Of a DNA stretch of 64,000 nt, positions 39,627 to 49,781 are shown piece after piece (within the stretch, counting starts at the first letter, position 1; each line of letters starts with the position of its first letter). The translations under genes were made by a program, and so were the position numbers. The notes under the pieces are model-generated. The model had not been told where the DNA came from. It was given only the letters and a program-made list of their open reading frames with translations, and searched no databases. This stretch comes from Brevundimonas diminuta (GTDB lineage: Bacteria; Pseudomonadota; Alphaproteobacteria; Caulobacterales; Caulobacteraceae): NCBI RefSeq assembly GCF_022654015.1, contig NZ_CP073063.1, positions 1 through 64,000 on the forward strand. The letters run 5' to 3'.

Positions 39627-42600
39627 ATGTTCAGCCTGACGATCCTCGGCCTGGTCGCCGCCTATATGGCGGTGCTGTTCGCCGTCGCCTGGTCTCAGGA
39701 ACGGCCGTCCGCGCGCGCGCGCGGCAAGGGCTTGGGGCCGTCGGTCTACGCCCTGTCCTTGGCCATCTACTGCACCTCATGGACCTACTACGGCGCGGTC
39801 GGCACGGCGGCGCGCGACGGGTGGGAGTATCTGCCCATCTACATCGGCCCGGTGATCGGTCTGACGTTGCTGTTTCCGCTATGGCGCCGAATCGCCGCCG
39901 CCGCCCGGCGCGAGAACGTCGGCTCCATGGCCGATTTCGTGGCCTCGCGCTACGGCAAGAGCCAGACCCTGGGCGCGGCGGTCACCGTCGTCGCCATCCT
40001 GGGGTCGCTGCCCTATATCGCGCTGCAACTGAAGTCGCTGTCGATGGCCGGCGCACTGCTGACCGCCGGCACGCCGGTGGCGGGATCCGAGGGTCTGACG
40101 GTTCTGGTGCTGGCGGGCGTCCTGGCCTTTTTCGCCATCCTGTTCGGCGCGCGCCGTCCCGACCTGACCGAGCACAATCGCGGCCTGATCCAGGCGATCG
40201 GGCTGGAGTCGATGGTCAAGCTGGGCGCCCTGCTGTTCGTCGCCGTCTTCGCCCTGGTCCTGCTGCTGAACGAAGGATCGCCCCCGCGCATCATCGAAGG
40301 TCTGGGCGCCTTGGCCGCGCCGCCCGAGGTCACGCCGCGCTTCACCGCCATAACCCTGCTGTCGACCCTGGCCATCTTCTGCCTGCCGCGCCAGTTCCAC
40401 GTCGCCTTCGTCGAAGGCGGTCAGCCGTCGGACGTGAAGCGGGCGCGCTGGATCTTTCCGCTCTATCTGCTGCTGACCAGTCTGGCGGTGCTGCCGCTGG
40501 TGGCGGCCGGCGCCCTGTTTGCGCCGTCGGTCAATCCGGACCTGCTGGTGCTGGCCCTGCCGTTCCAGCGGGGCGAGACCCTGCTGACGGCCGTGGTCTT
40601 CGTCGGAGGATTTTCCGCCGCCACCGCCATGGTCATCGTCGAGGCCGTCGCCCTGTCGGCCATGGTGTCCAACAGCCTGATCCTTCCCTTCCTGGCGCGC
40701 GAACGTTGGCGGGTGCGCGGCGACGCCTCGGACATGGCAGGCACCATCCTTCAGGTCCGGCGCGGGGCCATCGTCGCGGTCCTGCTGCTGGCCTGGCTCT
40801 ACTATCAGGCGACGGACCAGTCGCGCGGCCTGGCGGCGATGGGGCTGGTGTCCTTCGCGGCGATGGCCCAGCTGGCGCCGGCCCTGTTCGGCGCGGTCCT
40901 TTGGCGGGGCGGCCATGCGCAAGGGGCGCTAGCGGGCATGACAGTCGGCATGGGCGTCTGGATCGTCATGCTGGCCATGCCCCAGCTGTCGCCCGGCGCG
41001 CCCTGGCACCTGCACGTCATGCTGGGGGTCGAGGATCCGCTGGCGCTCGGCGTCTTCGTCAGCCTGGCGCTGAACCTGGCGGCCTATGTCGGCGTGTCGC
41101 GTTTTGCTCAGCCGCGCCTGATCGACCGGGTTCAGGCCCGCGCCTTTGTCGATCGGCTGGGACCGGACTGGATGGAGGCCCGGCCCGCGCCGTCGGGCGC
41201 CTCGGTCGGCGATCTGCGCGCCCTGGTCGCCCGCTTCATCGGCGACGAACGGGCCGAGCGCGCCTTCACCGCCTGGGGCGATGAAACCGACACAAAGCTC
41301 CGCGACGCCGACCCGGCCGATGCGGCCTTGGCCCGCGCCGCCGAGCGGATGCTGGCGGGCGCCATCGGCGCGGCCTCTGCGCGTCGGGTTATCTCAGCGG
41401 CGCTGGCCGGCGTCGGGCGCGCGCCCGAGGACGTGGTGCGGATGCTGGACGAGGCGTCCCAGGCCGTCCAGTTCAACCGCGACCTGCTGCAGACCACGCT
41501 CGACAACATCGACCAGGGCGTGATCGTGGTGGATGAGGATCTGCGCGTCACCGCCTGGAACCGGCGCTACGTCGCCATGTTCGACCTGCCCGTCGGCTTC
41601 GTCCACGTCGGCCTGCCCATCGCGGTCATCTATCGCCTGAACGCCGAGCGCGGCGAAAGCCCCGACGACATCGAGGCCTGGGTCGAGCGGCGGCTGGAGG
41701 CGCTGAGCCGCCGAATCCCCCACGACCACGAACGCCAGCAGCCGGACGGCCGGGTGCTGCGCTCCTCCGGCGCGCCGATCCCCGGCGGCGGCTACGCCAC
41801 CAGCTACACCGACATCACCGCCCTGCGCCAAGCCGCGCGCGAGCTGGAGGAGGCCAACGAACGGCTGGAGGCGCGCGTTGCGGACCGCACCGCCCGGCTG
41901 GACGAGGCCCGGCGCGTCGCCGAGGACGCCACGGCCTCCAAGACCCGGTTCCTGGCCGCCGCCAGCCACGACCTGCTGCAACCGCTGCACGCCGCCCGCC
42001 TGTTCATCGCCGCCTTGAAGGAGGAGCCGGCGCTGGAAGACGCGACCAGCCGCACCCTTGCCGTCAACGCGGACCGCGCCATCGACAGCGCCCACCGTCT
42101 GCTGACCGCCCTGCTGAACCTGTCCAAGCTGGAAGCCGGCGGGGTGCGGACCAATGTCGCGCGGTTGTCGCTGGGCGGCCTGTTCGACGAACTGCGCCGC
42201 GAGTTCGCGCCCGTGGCCGAGGCCAAGGGTCTGGACCTGACCGTGATGTCCAGCCGGCTGTGGGTCGCGTCCGACCGCGACCTCCTGCGCTCCATGCTGC
42301 AAAATCTGGTGGCGAACGCCATCCGCTATACGGACGCAGGCCGTGTGCTGGTCGGGGCGCGTCGGCGGGGCGAGACTGTGCAGTTGTTCGTCTGCGACAC
42401 CGGACGCGGCATTCCCGACACCGACCACGAAACCGTCTTCGGCGAGTTCGTGCGTCTGCCGGGCGCCGTGGACGAGCCGGGCGCGGGCCTGGGCCTGGCC
42501 ATCGTACGCCGCCTGTCCAGCCTGCTTGATCACCCGCTTGAGCTGAGTTCCCGTGTCGGGCGCGGCACGACCTTCCGGATCACCGTGCCGCGCAGCGCAG

Positions 42601-42992
42601 CCGACCTGCCCGCCGAGGCCACGCCGTTGCGCGAGGCGCGACTGCCACTGGCGGGCCTGCGCGTGCTGTGCGTGGACAATGAACCGGTGATCCTGGACGC
42701 GCTGAACGCCCTGCTCACCCGCTGGGGCGCGCGGCCGACGCTGGTCGCCAGCGTCGAGGCGGCCAAGGCGGCGATCGGCCCGTTCGACGCCGCCGTGGTC
42801 GATCTGCATCTGGGCGACGGGCCCGAAGGGTTCGCCGTTATCGACTGGCTGAGGCCCCAGGGCGTGCGCCGCATCGCCCTGGTCACCGCCGACACACGCG
42901 ACGGGCTGAACGAACAGGCGACCGCTGCCGGCGCCGTCCTTCTGCCCAAGCCGATCAAGCCGGCGGCGCTGAAGGCCTTCCTGTCGAGCTAG
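39627..42992 (+). CDS. Hybrid histidine kinase with N-terminal sodium/solute symporter domain (CrbS/MxtR-like)
   Basis: This 1121-residue protein joins a transporter-like domain to a hybrid kinase. The N-terminal 480 residues have about 13 membrane segments of the sodium/solute symporter (SLC5/SSS) fold. A PAS domain follows (about 630-740), then a coiled coil near 755. The HisKA box is AASHDLLQPLHAARL (His about 779), then HATPase (about 890-990), and a receiver with Asp near 1056 (VVDLHLGDG). Kinases of this design (CrbS in Vibrio, MxtR in Pseudomonas) control acs with a LuxR-type regulator. The next gene is such a regulator and acs is close, so the same job is likely. Start GTG 39594 is an alternative. 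Confidence 0.88.
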   Translation: MFSLTILGLVAAYMAVLFAVAWSQERPSARARGKGLGPSVYALSLAIYCTSWTYYGAVGTAARDGWEYLPIYIGPVIGLTLLFPLWRRIAAAARRENVGSMADFVASRYGKSQTLGAAVTVVAILGSLPYIALQLKSLSMAGALLTAGTPVAGSEGLTVLVLAGVLAFFAILFGARRPDLTEHNRGLIQAIGLESMVKLGALLFVAVFALVLLLNEGSPPRIIEGLGALAAPPEVTPRFTAITLLSTLAIFCLPRQFHVAFVEGGQPSDVKRARWIFPLYLLLTSLAVLPLVAAGALFAPSVNPDLLVLALPFQRGETLLTAVVFVGGFSAATAMVIVEAVALSAMVSNSLILPFLARERWRVRGDASDMAGTILQVRRGAIVAVLLLAWLYYQATDQSRGLAAMGLVSFAAMAQLAPALFGAVLWRGGHAQGALAGMTVGMGVWIVMLAMPQLSPGAPWHLHVMLGVEDPLALGVFVSLALNLAAYVGVSRFAQPRLIDRVQARAFVDRLGPDWMEARPAPSGASVGDLRALVARFIGDERAERAFTAWGDETDTKLRDADPADAALARAAERMLAGAIGAASARRVISAALAGVGRAPEDVVRMLDEASQAVQFNRDLLQTTLDNIDQGVIVVDEDLRVTAWNRRYVAMFDLPVGFVHVGLPIAVIYRLNAERGESPDDIEAWVERRLEALSRRIPHDHERQQPDGRVLRSSGAPIPGGGYATSYTDITALRQAARELEEANERLEARVADRTARLDEARRVAEDATASKTRFLAAASHDLLQPLHAARLFIAALKEEPALEDATSRTLAVNADRAIDSAHRLLTALLNLSKLEAGGVRTNVARLSLGGLFDELRREFAPVAEAKGLDLTVMSSRLWVASDRDLLRSMLQNLVANAIRYTDAGRVLVGARRRGETVQLFVCDTGRGIPDTDHETVFGEFVRLPGAVDEPGAGLGLAIVRRLSSLLDHPLELSSRVGRGTTFRITVPRSAADLPAEATPLREARLPLAGLRVLCVDNEPVILDALNALLTRWGARPTLVASVEAAKAAIGPFDAAVVDLHLGDGPEGFAVIDWLRPQGVRRIALVTADTRDGLNEQATAAGAVLLPKPIKPAALKAFLSS

Positions 42993-43003
42993 GATTTGGC
43001 GCG

Positions 43004-43612
43004 TTAAGCCGGGTCCAGCGACTTGGCCAGGATCACCGCCTGAGTCCGGTTGTGAACGCCCAGCTTTCGAAACACGCTGGTCAGATGCGCCTTGATGGTT
43101 GCTTCAGAGACGCCGAGGTCGAAGGCGATCTGCTTGTTCAACCGCCCGGCTTTCAACCCTTCCAGGATGCGCAGTTGCGACGGCGTCAGGCTGGCCACCC
43201 GGCCGGCCAGATCGTCGTCGGCCTCGGGCACATCCGGCGCCCAGCTGTCGCCGGCCAGAATGGCGACGATCGCCTCGACCATCTGCGGCAGGGACGAAGA
43301 CTTGGGAATGAAGCCGGCGGCGCCCAGACCCAGGGCGTGGCGCACAACGGGCGCATCCTCGCTGGCCGAGACCACCGCCACCGGCACAGTCGGCTGTTCG
43401 GCTCGCACGGCTGCGAGGCCCGCCATCCCCTCGCTGTCCGACAGCTTCAAATCAAGCAGCAACAGATCGACCGGTCCCGCGACCATCGCGGCCCGGGCCT
43501 CGGCCAGGCTGGCGCATTCCACCACCTCCGCGCCCGGCGCCGCCTTGTCGACGGCCGAGCGCAGGGCGGCGCGAAACAGGGGATGGTCGTCGGCGACGAC
43601 GATGCGATCCAT
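43004..43612 (-). CDS. LuxR/NarL-family response regulator (CrbR/ErdR-like)
   Basis: The 202-residue product has a receiver domain (DDHPLFRAAL; phospho-acceptor Asp in LLLLDLKLSDSEG, about residue 55; T/S switch in VSASE; K in FIPKSSS). A C-terminal LuxR-type helix-turn-helix (about 140-200; LTPSQLRILEGLKAGRLNKQIAFDLGVSEATIKAHL) completes it. It is convergent with the SSS-fused hybrid kinase, its probable partner. GGAAGGAAG lies before the ATG. It is divergent from the porin-acs pair over a 161-base region that holds two overlapping palindromes; the likely target is that promoter. Confidence 0.9.
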   Translation of the reverse strand: MDRIVVADDHPLFRAALRSAVDKAAPGAEVVECASLAEARAAMVAGPVDLLLLDLKLSDSEGMAGLAAVRAEQPTVPVAVVSASEDAPVVRHALGLGAAGFIPKSSSLPQMVEAIVAILAGDSWAPDVPEADDDLAGRVASLTPSQLRILEGLKAGRLNKQIAFDLGVSEATIKAHLTSVFRKLGVHNRTQAVILAKSLDPA

Positions 43613-43668
43613 GGGCTTCCTTCCGTGCGCGGCGTCTGACCGGCCGCGTCGTCGCCATCATGGCGCGG

Positions 43669-43694
43669 TTCGACTTTGGTCGAAATTAGACCAA
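43669..43694. promoter_or_regulatory. Two overlapping palindromes in the regulator/porin intergenic region
   Basis: TTCGAC-TTTG-GTCGAA (43669-43684) is a perfect 6-4-6 palindrome. TTGGTC-GAAATTA-GACCAA (43676-43694) is a perfect 6-7-6 one, and shares bases with it. They sit 57-82 bases upstream of the LuxR-type regulator gene and 80-105 bases upstream of the porin. They are good operator candidates. Confidence 0.55.
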
Positions 43695-43773
43695 TGGCCA
43701 ATGGCTCCCCGAGGCCGGAGGCGGAAAGGTCGCCAAAGGGACGCCCGCGCCAGACGGGCGCGGGAGGTTCATC

Positions 43774-45126
43774 ATGATCACGAAAAGCCTGATGGCGGGA
43801 GCCGCCGCCGTTGCGCTGATGGCGACACCCGGACTGGCCTCGGCCCAGGACCAGGCCGCGCTCGAGGCGCGCATCGCTCAGCTCGAAGCCCAGTTGAACG
43901 CCCTGAAGTCCGAGGTCGTCGCCGCGCGAACCCAGCAGGCGGCGCAACAGCAGGACATCATCCGCCTGGAGACTCGCCCCGCCGCGTCCGCCCCGGTCCA
44001 GCAGGCGTCGGCGCCGGCAGCGCCCGGCGAAGGGTTCCGCATCGGCGACCACACGGTCAAGTTCGGCGGTTTCGTCAAGGTGGACGCCTACGCCACCCGC
44101 TATTCCGGCGGCGATCCGGTCAATGGCGACGCACTGCGTGAGTTCCACATCCCCGGCTCCATCCCCATCGGCGGCGCCGATGAGGATACGGCGACCGACT
44201 TCAACGCCCGCCAGACCCGGTTCTGGCTGACCACCGACGGTATGGTCGGCGGCCACAAGATCGGCACGCGGATGGAGATGGACTTCCAGACCCTGCCCGG
44301 CGCCGGCGACCAGCGCACCACCAGTCCGGCCAACCCGGCCCTGCGTCGCGCCTTCATCACCATCGACAACTGGCTGATCGGCCAGGAGTGGACCAACTTC
44401 CAGAACACCGCCGTCCTGCCCGAATCCGCCGACTTCATCGGCGCGGCGGAGGGCACAGTCTTCGCCCGTCAGGTCCAGGTCCGCTACACCCGCGGCCCCT
44501 TCTCGGTCTCGGTCGAGAACCCCGAGACGACGGTGACCCCCTTCGGCGGCGGCGCGCGCATCGTCGCCGACGACAACAGCATCCCGGACTTCACCGCCCG
44601 CTATGCGGTGTCCAAGCCCTGGGGCGACTTCCAGTTCGCCGGCCTGCTGCGTCAGCTGAAATACCAGAACCCCGCGACGAACATCGATTCCACCGCGACC
44701 GGCTGGGGTCTGTCAGCCTCGACCAAGATCAAGGTCGGCGCCAAGGACGATCTGCGCCTGATGGTGACGGGCGGCGAGGGCATCGGCCGCTATGTCGGTC
44801 TGAACTTCTCCAATGACGCGGTGCTGAACGGCTCGGGCGATCTGGATGCGATCGGCGTGGTCGCCGGCTTCGCCGCCTATCGCCACGTCTGGGCGCCCGG
44901 CTGGCGTTCCAGCCTGATCTGGTCGGCGCAGAAGGTGGACAACGACCTGGCCTTCACGGGCCTGGCCGCCAACCGTTCGGCCCAGAGCTTCCACGCCAAC
45001 TTGATCTGGTCGCCGGTTACGGCGTTTGATGTCGGGGCCGAGCTGATGTTCGCAGACCGCGAGATCGAAACCGGCGCCAGCGGCGACATGACCCGACTGA
45101 TCCTGTTCGCCAAATACGGATTCTGA
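43774..45126 (+). CDS. DcaP-like outer-membrane porin
   Basis: The 450-residue product has a signal peptide (about 1-25, ATPGLASA) and then a coiled-coil-like stretch (about 27-65, with heptads of Leu/Ala and Gln) as in DcaP. A beta-barrel (about 85-450) follows, ending in a C-terminal aromatic residue (FAKYGF), the usual outer-membrane assembly signal. DcaP-type porins import dicarboxylates and other negatively charged small molecules. The porin and acs lie 4 bases apart, so they are one operon, which suggests acetate or other carboxylate uptake; substrate inference only. Confidence 0.85.
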   Translation: MITKSLMAGAAAVALMATPGLASAQDQAALEARIAQLEAQLNALKSEVVAARTQQAAQQQDIIRLETRPAASAPVQQASAPAAPGEGFRIGDHTVKFGGFVKVDAYATRYSGGDPVNGDALREFHIPGSIPIGGADEDTATDFNARQTRFWLTTDGMVGGHKIGTRMEMDFQTLPGAGDQRTTSPANPALRRAFITIDNWLIGQEWTNFQNTAVLPESADFIGAAEGTVFARQVQVRYTRGPFSVSVENPETTVTPFGGGARIVADDNSIPDFTARYAVSKPWGDFQFAGLLRQLKYQNPATNIDSTATGWGLSASTKIKVGAKDDLRLMVTGGEGIGRYVGLNFSNDAVLNGSGDLDAIGVVAGFAAYRHVWAPGWRSSLIWSAQKVDNDLAFTGLAANRSAQSFHANLIWSPVTAFDVGAELMFADREIETGASGDMTRLILFAKYGF

Positions 45127-45130
45127 TTTG

Positions 45131-47086
<1,956 letters not shown>

Positions 47087-47105
47087 AGACGCGGGTTCAA
47101 TGCGG

Positions 47106-47135
47106 GGGCTGATGCGCCTATCTGTGCGTCAGCCC
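47106..47135 (+). other. Inverted repeat between acs and the symporter gene
   Basis: GGGCTGA pairs with TCAGCCC with further partial pairing inside, in the 68-base gap between acs and the symporter-like gene. There is no T-run, so it is a weak terminator or an attenuating structure. Confidence 0.35.
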
Positions 47136-47154
47136 GCCGCAGCCTGAGCCGTCC

Positions 47155-48150
47155 ATGCCTCGTTTCCTATCTCGCCTGCCGATCGACGGCTATCTGCTGG
47201 CCCTGATCGGCATGGTGATCCTGGCGGCGCTATTCCCCGCCAGCGGACAGGCGGCCGTGGTCATGGATGGGGTGGTCAAGGCCGCCATCGCCCTGCTGTT
47301 CTTCCTGTACGGCGCGCGGATGTCGCCGGCGGCCATCGGCGCGGGCCTGCTGCACTGGCGGCTTCAGGGCACGGTCTTCCTGTCGACCTTCCTGCTGTTT
47401 CCGCTGCTGGGGCTTGGGTTGGTCTTTCTGATGCGGGGGTCGCTTCAGCCCGATCTGCTGACCGGGATGCTGTATCTGTGCCTGCTGCCGTCCACGGTGC
47501 AGTCGTCCATCGCCTTCACCTCCATCGCCGGCGGCAATGTCGCGGGCGCCCTGACCAGCGCCAGCCTGTCGAACCTGCTGGGCGTGGTTGTGACGCCGCT
47601 GCTGGTCGCCCTGCTGATCGGCGGCGCCAATGGCGGCATCCATCTGCAGTCCATTTTCGACATCGGCCTGCAGATCCTGGCCCCCTTCGCCGTGGGCCAG
47701 CTGTGCCGCCGCCTGCTGAAGGACTGGCTGGGCCGCCACGCCAAACTGACCGGCCTGGTGGACCGCGGCTCCATCCTGCTGATCGTCTATGCCGCCTTCA
47801 GCGAAGGCGTCGTCGCCGGCGTGTGGTCTCAGGTCGCGCCGCTGGATCTGGCCAAGGTCATCGGCCTGAACATCGCCCTGCTGGCCATCGTCCTGACCCT
47901 GACCCTTTTCGCCGGCCGCGCGCTGAAGTTCGACCGGCCCGACCGGATCGTCATCCTGTTCTGCGGCTCCAAGAAGAGCATGGCCACCGGCATCCCCATG
48001 GCCGGCATCCTTTTCGCCGGTCACGCCGTGCCCCTGATCGTCCTGCCGATCATGCTGTTCCACCAGATCCAGCTGTTCGCCTGCACGATCATCGCCCAGC
48101 GCTATTCAAGAGAGAATGAAGCGACCGCGGTCATCGAACAGACCGCATAA
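47155..48150 (+). CDS. Bile acid:sodium symporter family protein
   Basis: The 331-residue product has about nine to ten membrane segments and resembles the SBF-like (PF13593-type) branch, which in bacteria imports organic anions or pantothenate-like compounds with sodium. Family features include FFLYGARMSPAAIGAGLLHW in the second segment and a crossed-helix region with LPSTVQSSIAFTSIAGGNVAGAL. A K(K)SMATGIPMAGILF motif near the C-terminal half is typical. It may be part of the acs operon, 68 bases downstream. The substrate is unknown. Confidence 0.85.
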   Translation: MPRFLSRLPIDGYLLALIGMVILAALFPASGQAAVVMDGVVKAAIALLFFLYGARMSPAAIGAGLLHWRLQGTVFLSTFLLFPLLGLGLVFLMRGSLQPDLLTGMLYLCLLPSTVQSSIAFTSIAGGNVAGALTSASLSNLLGVVVTPLLVALLIGGANGGIHLQSIFDIGLQILAPFAVGQLCRRLLKDWLGRHAKLTGLVDRGSILLIVYAAFSEGVVAGVWSQVAPLDLAKVIGLNIALLAIVLTLTLFAGRALKFDRPDRIVILFCGSKKSMATGIPMAGILFAGHAVPLIVLPIMLFHQIQLFACTIIAQRYSRENEATAVIEQTA

Positions 48151-48340
48151 AGTCTGGCGGGGCGCGAGCTTAACCTGAGATCACGGCAGATCACTTTTCA
48201 GTATTCCCGTGCATATCATCATGCTTTCCGACGCATTAACGCCAGCGATCAAGGTTAAGCCGCATTAGGCGTATTCGCTCGCGTGACCTTAACGAGCGGC
48301 GATCTAGTGTTCCTCTGCAATGTGCAGATCGGAACCGCAG

Positions 48341-48763
48341 ATGACCAAAGGTATCCTTCGCGCTCTCGCCGCCGCCACGCTCGGCCTCGGCCTGGTCGCC
48401 GCCGCCGCTCCCGCCTTCGCCGGGCCGACCGCAGGCGGCACCTATCGCCTTCGCGCCACCGTGCCTGTCGCCTGTTGGGTCAAGCCCACCTCGCCCGTCC
48501 TGGCGGCCGCCGGTCGCTCTGGAGAGGTGGTCGAGGCCTGCAACAGCCCCGGCGGCTTCACCGTCTCCGCCCAGTATCGCCCGTTGTCGCTGACCGAAAA
48601 GGCGGTGATGTTCTACGGCGACCGAACGTTCGATCTGGACAAGTCCGGCATGCAGACCCTGCGCCGCTCCAGCATCGCGACGATCCGTTCTGTGTCCTAT
48701 CGGTTCGACGACGTCGAACTGGAACAGCCGCTGATCCTGGCCCTGACGATTCAGCCGATCTGA
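48341..48763 (+). CDS. Secreted hypothetical protein beside the fimbrial cluster
   Basis: The 140-residue product has a signal peptide (about 1-28, ending AAAAPAFAG). The mature part, about 112 residues, is beta-rich with two cysteines (VACWV and VEACNS), a pattern seen in small pilin-like proteins. The last strand, ILALTIQP, is compatible with this. I do not recognise a family. It stands alone on the plus strand and is convergent with the fimbrial cluster, sharing a bidirectional terminator with the last fimbrial gene. It may be a fimbria-related subunit, but this is a guess. Confidence 0.55.
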   Translation: MTKGILRALAAATLGLGLVAAAAPAFAGPTAGGTYRLRATVPVACWVKPTSPVLAAAGRSGEVVEACNSPGGFTVSAQYRPLSLTEKAVMFYGDRTFDLDKSGMQTLRRSSIATIRSVSYRFDDVELEQPLILALTIQPI

Positions 48764-48788
48764 TCGCCGACCATATCCATCCCAGTTG

Positions 48789-48827
48789 AAAAAGAGGCGG
48801 GGACGCGCGACGTCTCCGCCTCTTTTT
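48789..48827. terminator. Bidirectional rho-independent terminator
   Basis: A 17-base stem (AAAAAGAGGCGGGGACG against CGTCTCCGCCTCTTTTT, one G-U pair) with a 5-base loop. It has A-run and T-run on both flanks, so it can stop transcription from the plus-strand secreted protein gene and from the minus-strand fimbrial cluster. Confidence 0.85.
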
Positions 48828-48842
48828 GTTTGGCGCTGACGC

Positions 48843-49754
48843 TTATAGCGCGGCGACCGTGAAGGTCAGGATGTCGGAATAATCGCCGGCGCGCTTACCG
48901 GTCGTGCTGCCGACGCTGATCGTCAGCGGATAGTCGTCCAGTCGCGCGCGACGCGACACCACATCGACCCGACCGCCCCGCGACAGGTCCATGTCGCGAT
49001 CGCCCAGAACCAGACCATAGGGCACATACCATTCGCTTGCGCCCTGACGCAGGCGGCCCTGGTTCTGCGACGCCACCGAGACGCTGTATCCGGCCGTGCT
49101 CAGAACATAGAGGGTCGTGCGCAGTTGCCGAACGCCTTGGGTCAGTTCCCCCAGGTCGATCGTCGGCGTGCCGCCGTTGCGACGAAACTCGCCCTTCAGA
49201 CCCATGACGGCGGCCGACGGCACCTGGAGGCTGAGCGTGACAGGCTTTTCCGCCAGCGGTCGGCCGTCCGGGGTTTCCAGATTGATGAAGGCGTTCTGGG
49301 AATAGAGACCCGCCGACAGGGTTTCAGCCGGGGCGGCGGTGAAGGAGAAGCGCATCAGACCCCGCTCGCCGGCCGCCAGGTTCAGCGGCCGCACCCCGAT
49401 GCGGCGCGCGCTCTGGCCCGCGCGCGGGGTGACATCCGCGCCGCCTCGCTCGTCGACCAGGGCGTAGGCCATACGCTGGGCGCCGGCTTCGTTGACCAGA
49501 CCGAACTGCTCGCCGCGCAGTTCGACGCGGCTGACGGCGGTGCAGGGTCCGTCGCCCTGGTTCACCACGGCGACATCGAATTCCTGAACGGCTACGTCCT
49601 GATCAAACGGCTCGTAGCGCATCATCCATTGATCGGCACCGGATTCGATCACCAGCTGGCAACCCGGCGCGGCTTCGCTAGGCGCGGCCGCCATCAAGGT
49701 CGCGGTCGCAGCAGCAGCGGCCAGGAGCAGGGCGGATGTACGATTACGGGACAT
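48843..49754 (-). CDS. Putative fimbrial tip or minor subunit
   Basis: The 303-residue product has a signal peptide (about 1-28, ending APSEAA). It seems to have two beta-rich domains: residues 30-180, then a pilin-like C-terminal domain (about 195-303) that ends GDYSDILTFTVAAL, like the last strand of chaperone-usher pilins. A long N-terminal domain attached to a pilin domain is the usual layout of a tip adhesin. It is the last gene of the usher cluster, 27 bases after the usher. I do not recognise a named adhesin; the receptor is unknown. Confidence 0.6.
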   Translation of the reverse strand: MSRNRTSALLLAAAAATATLMAAAPSEAAPGCQLVIESGADQWMMRYEPFDQDVAVQEFDVAVVNQGDGPCTAVSRVELRGEQFGLVNEAGAQRMAYALVDERGGADVTPRAGQSARRIGVRPLNLAAGERGLMRFSFTAAPAETLSAGLYSQNAFINLETPDGRPLAEKPVTLSLQVPSAAVMGLKGEFRRNGGTPTIDLGELTQGVRQLRTTLYVLSTAGYSVSVASQNQGRLRQGASEWYVPYGLVLGDRDMDLSRGGRVDVVSRRARLDDYPLTISVGSTTGKRAGDYSDILTFTVAAL

Positions 49755-49781
49755 TTCAGCCTCCTCGGCTAAGTCTTGGGC

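Noticed and set aside
48160..48300. Several TTAA half-sites upstream of the small secreted protein gene, considered as CtrA boxes
   Set aside because: No pair has the 7-base spacing with a second TTAA. The best pairs have two or more mismatches or a 6-base spacer.
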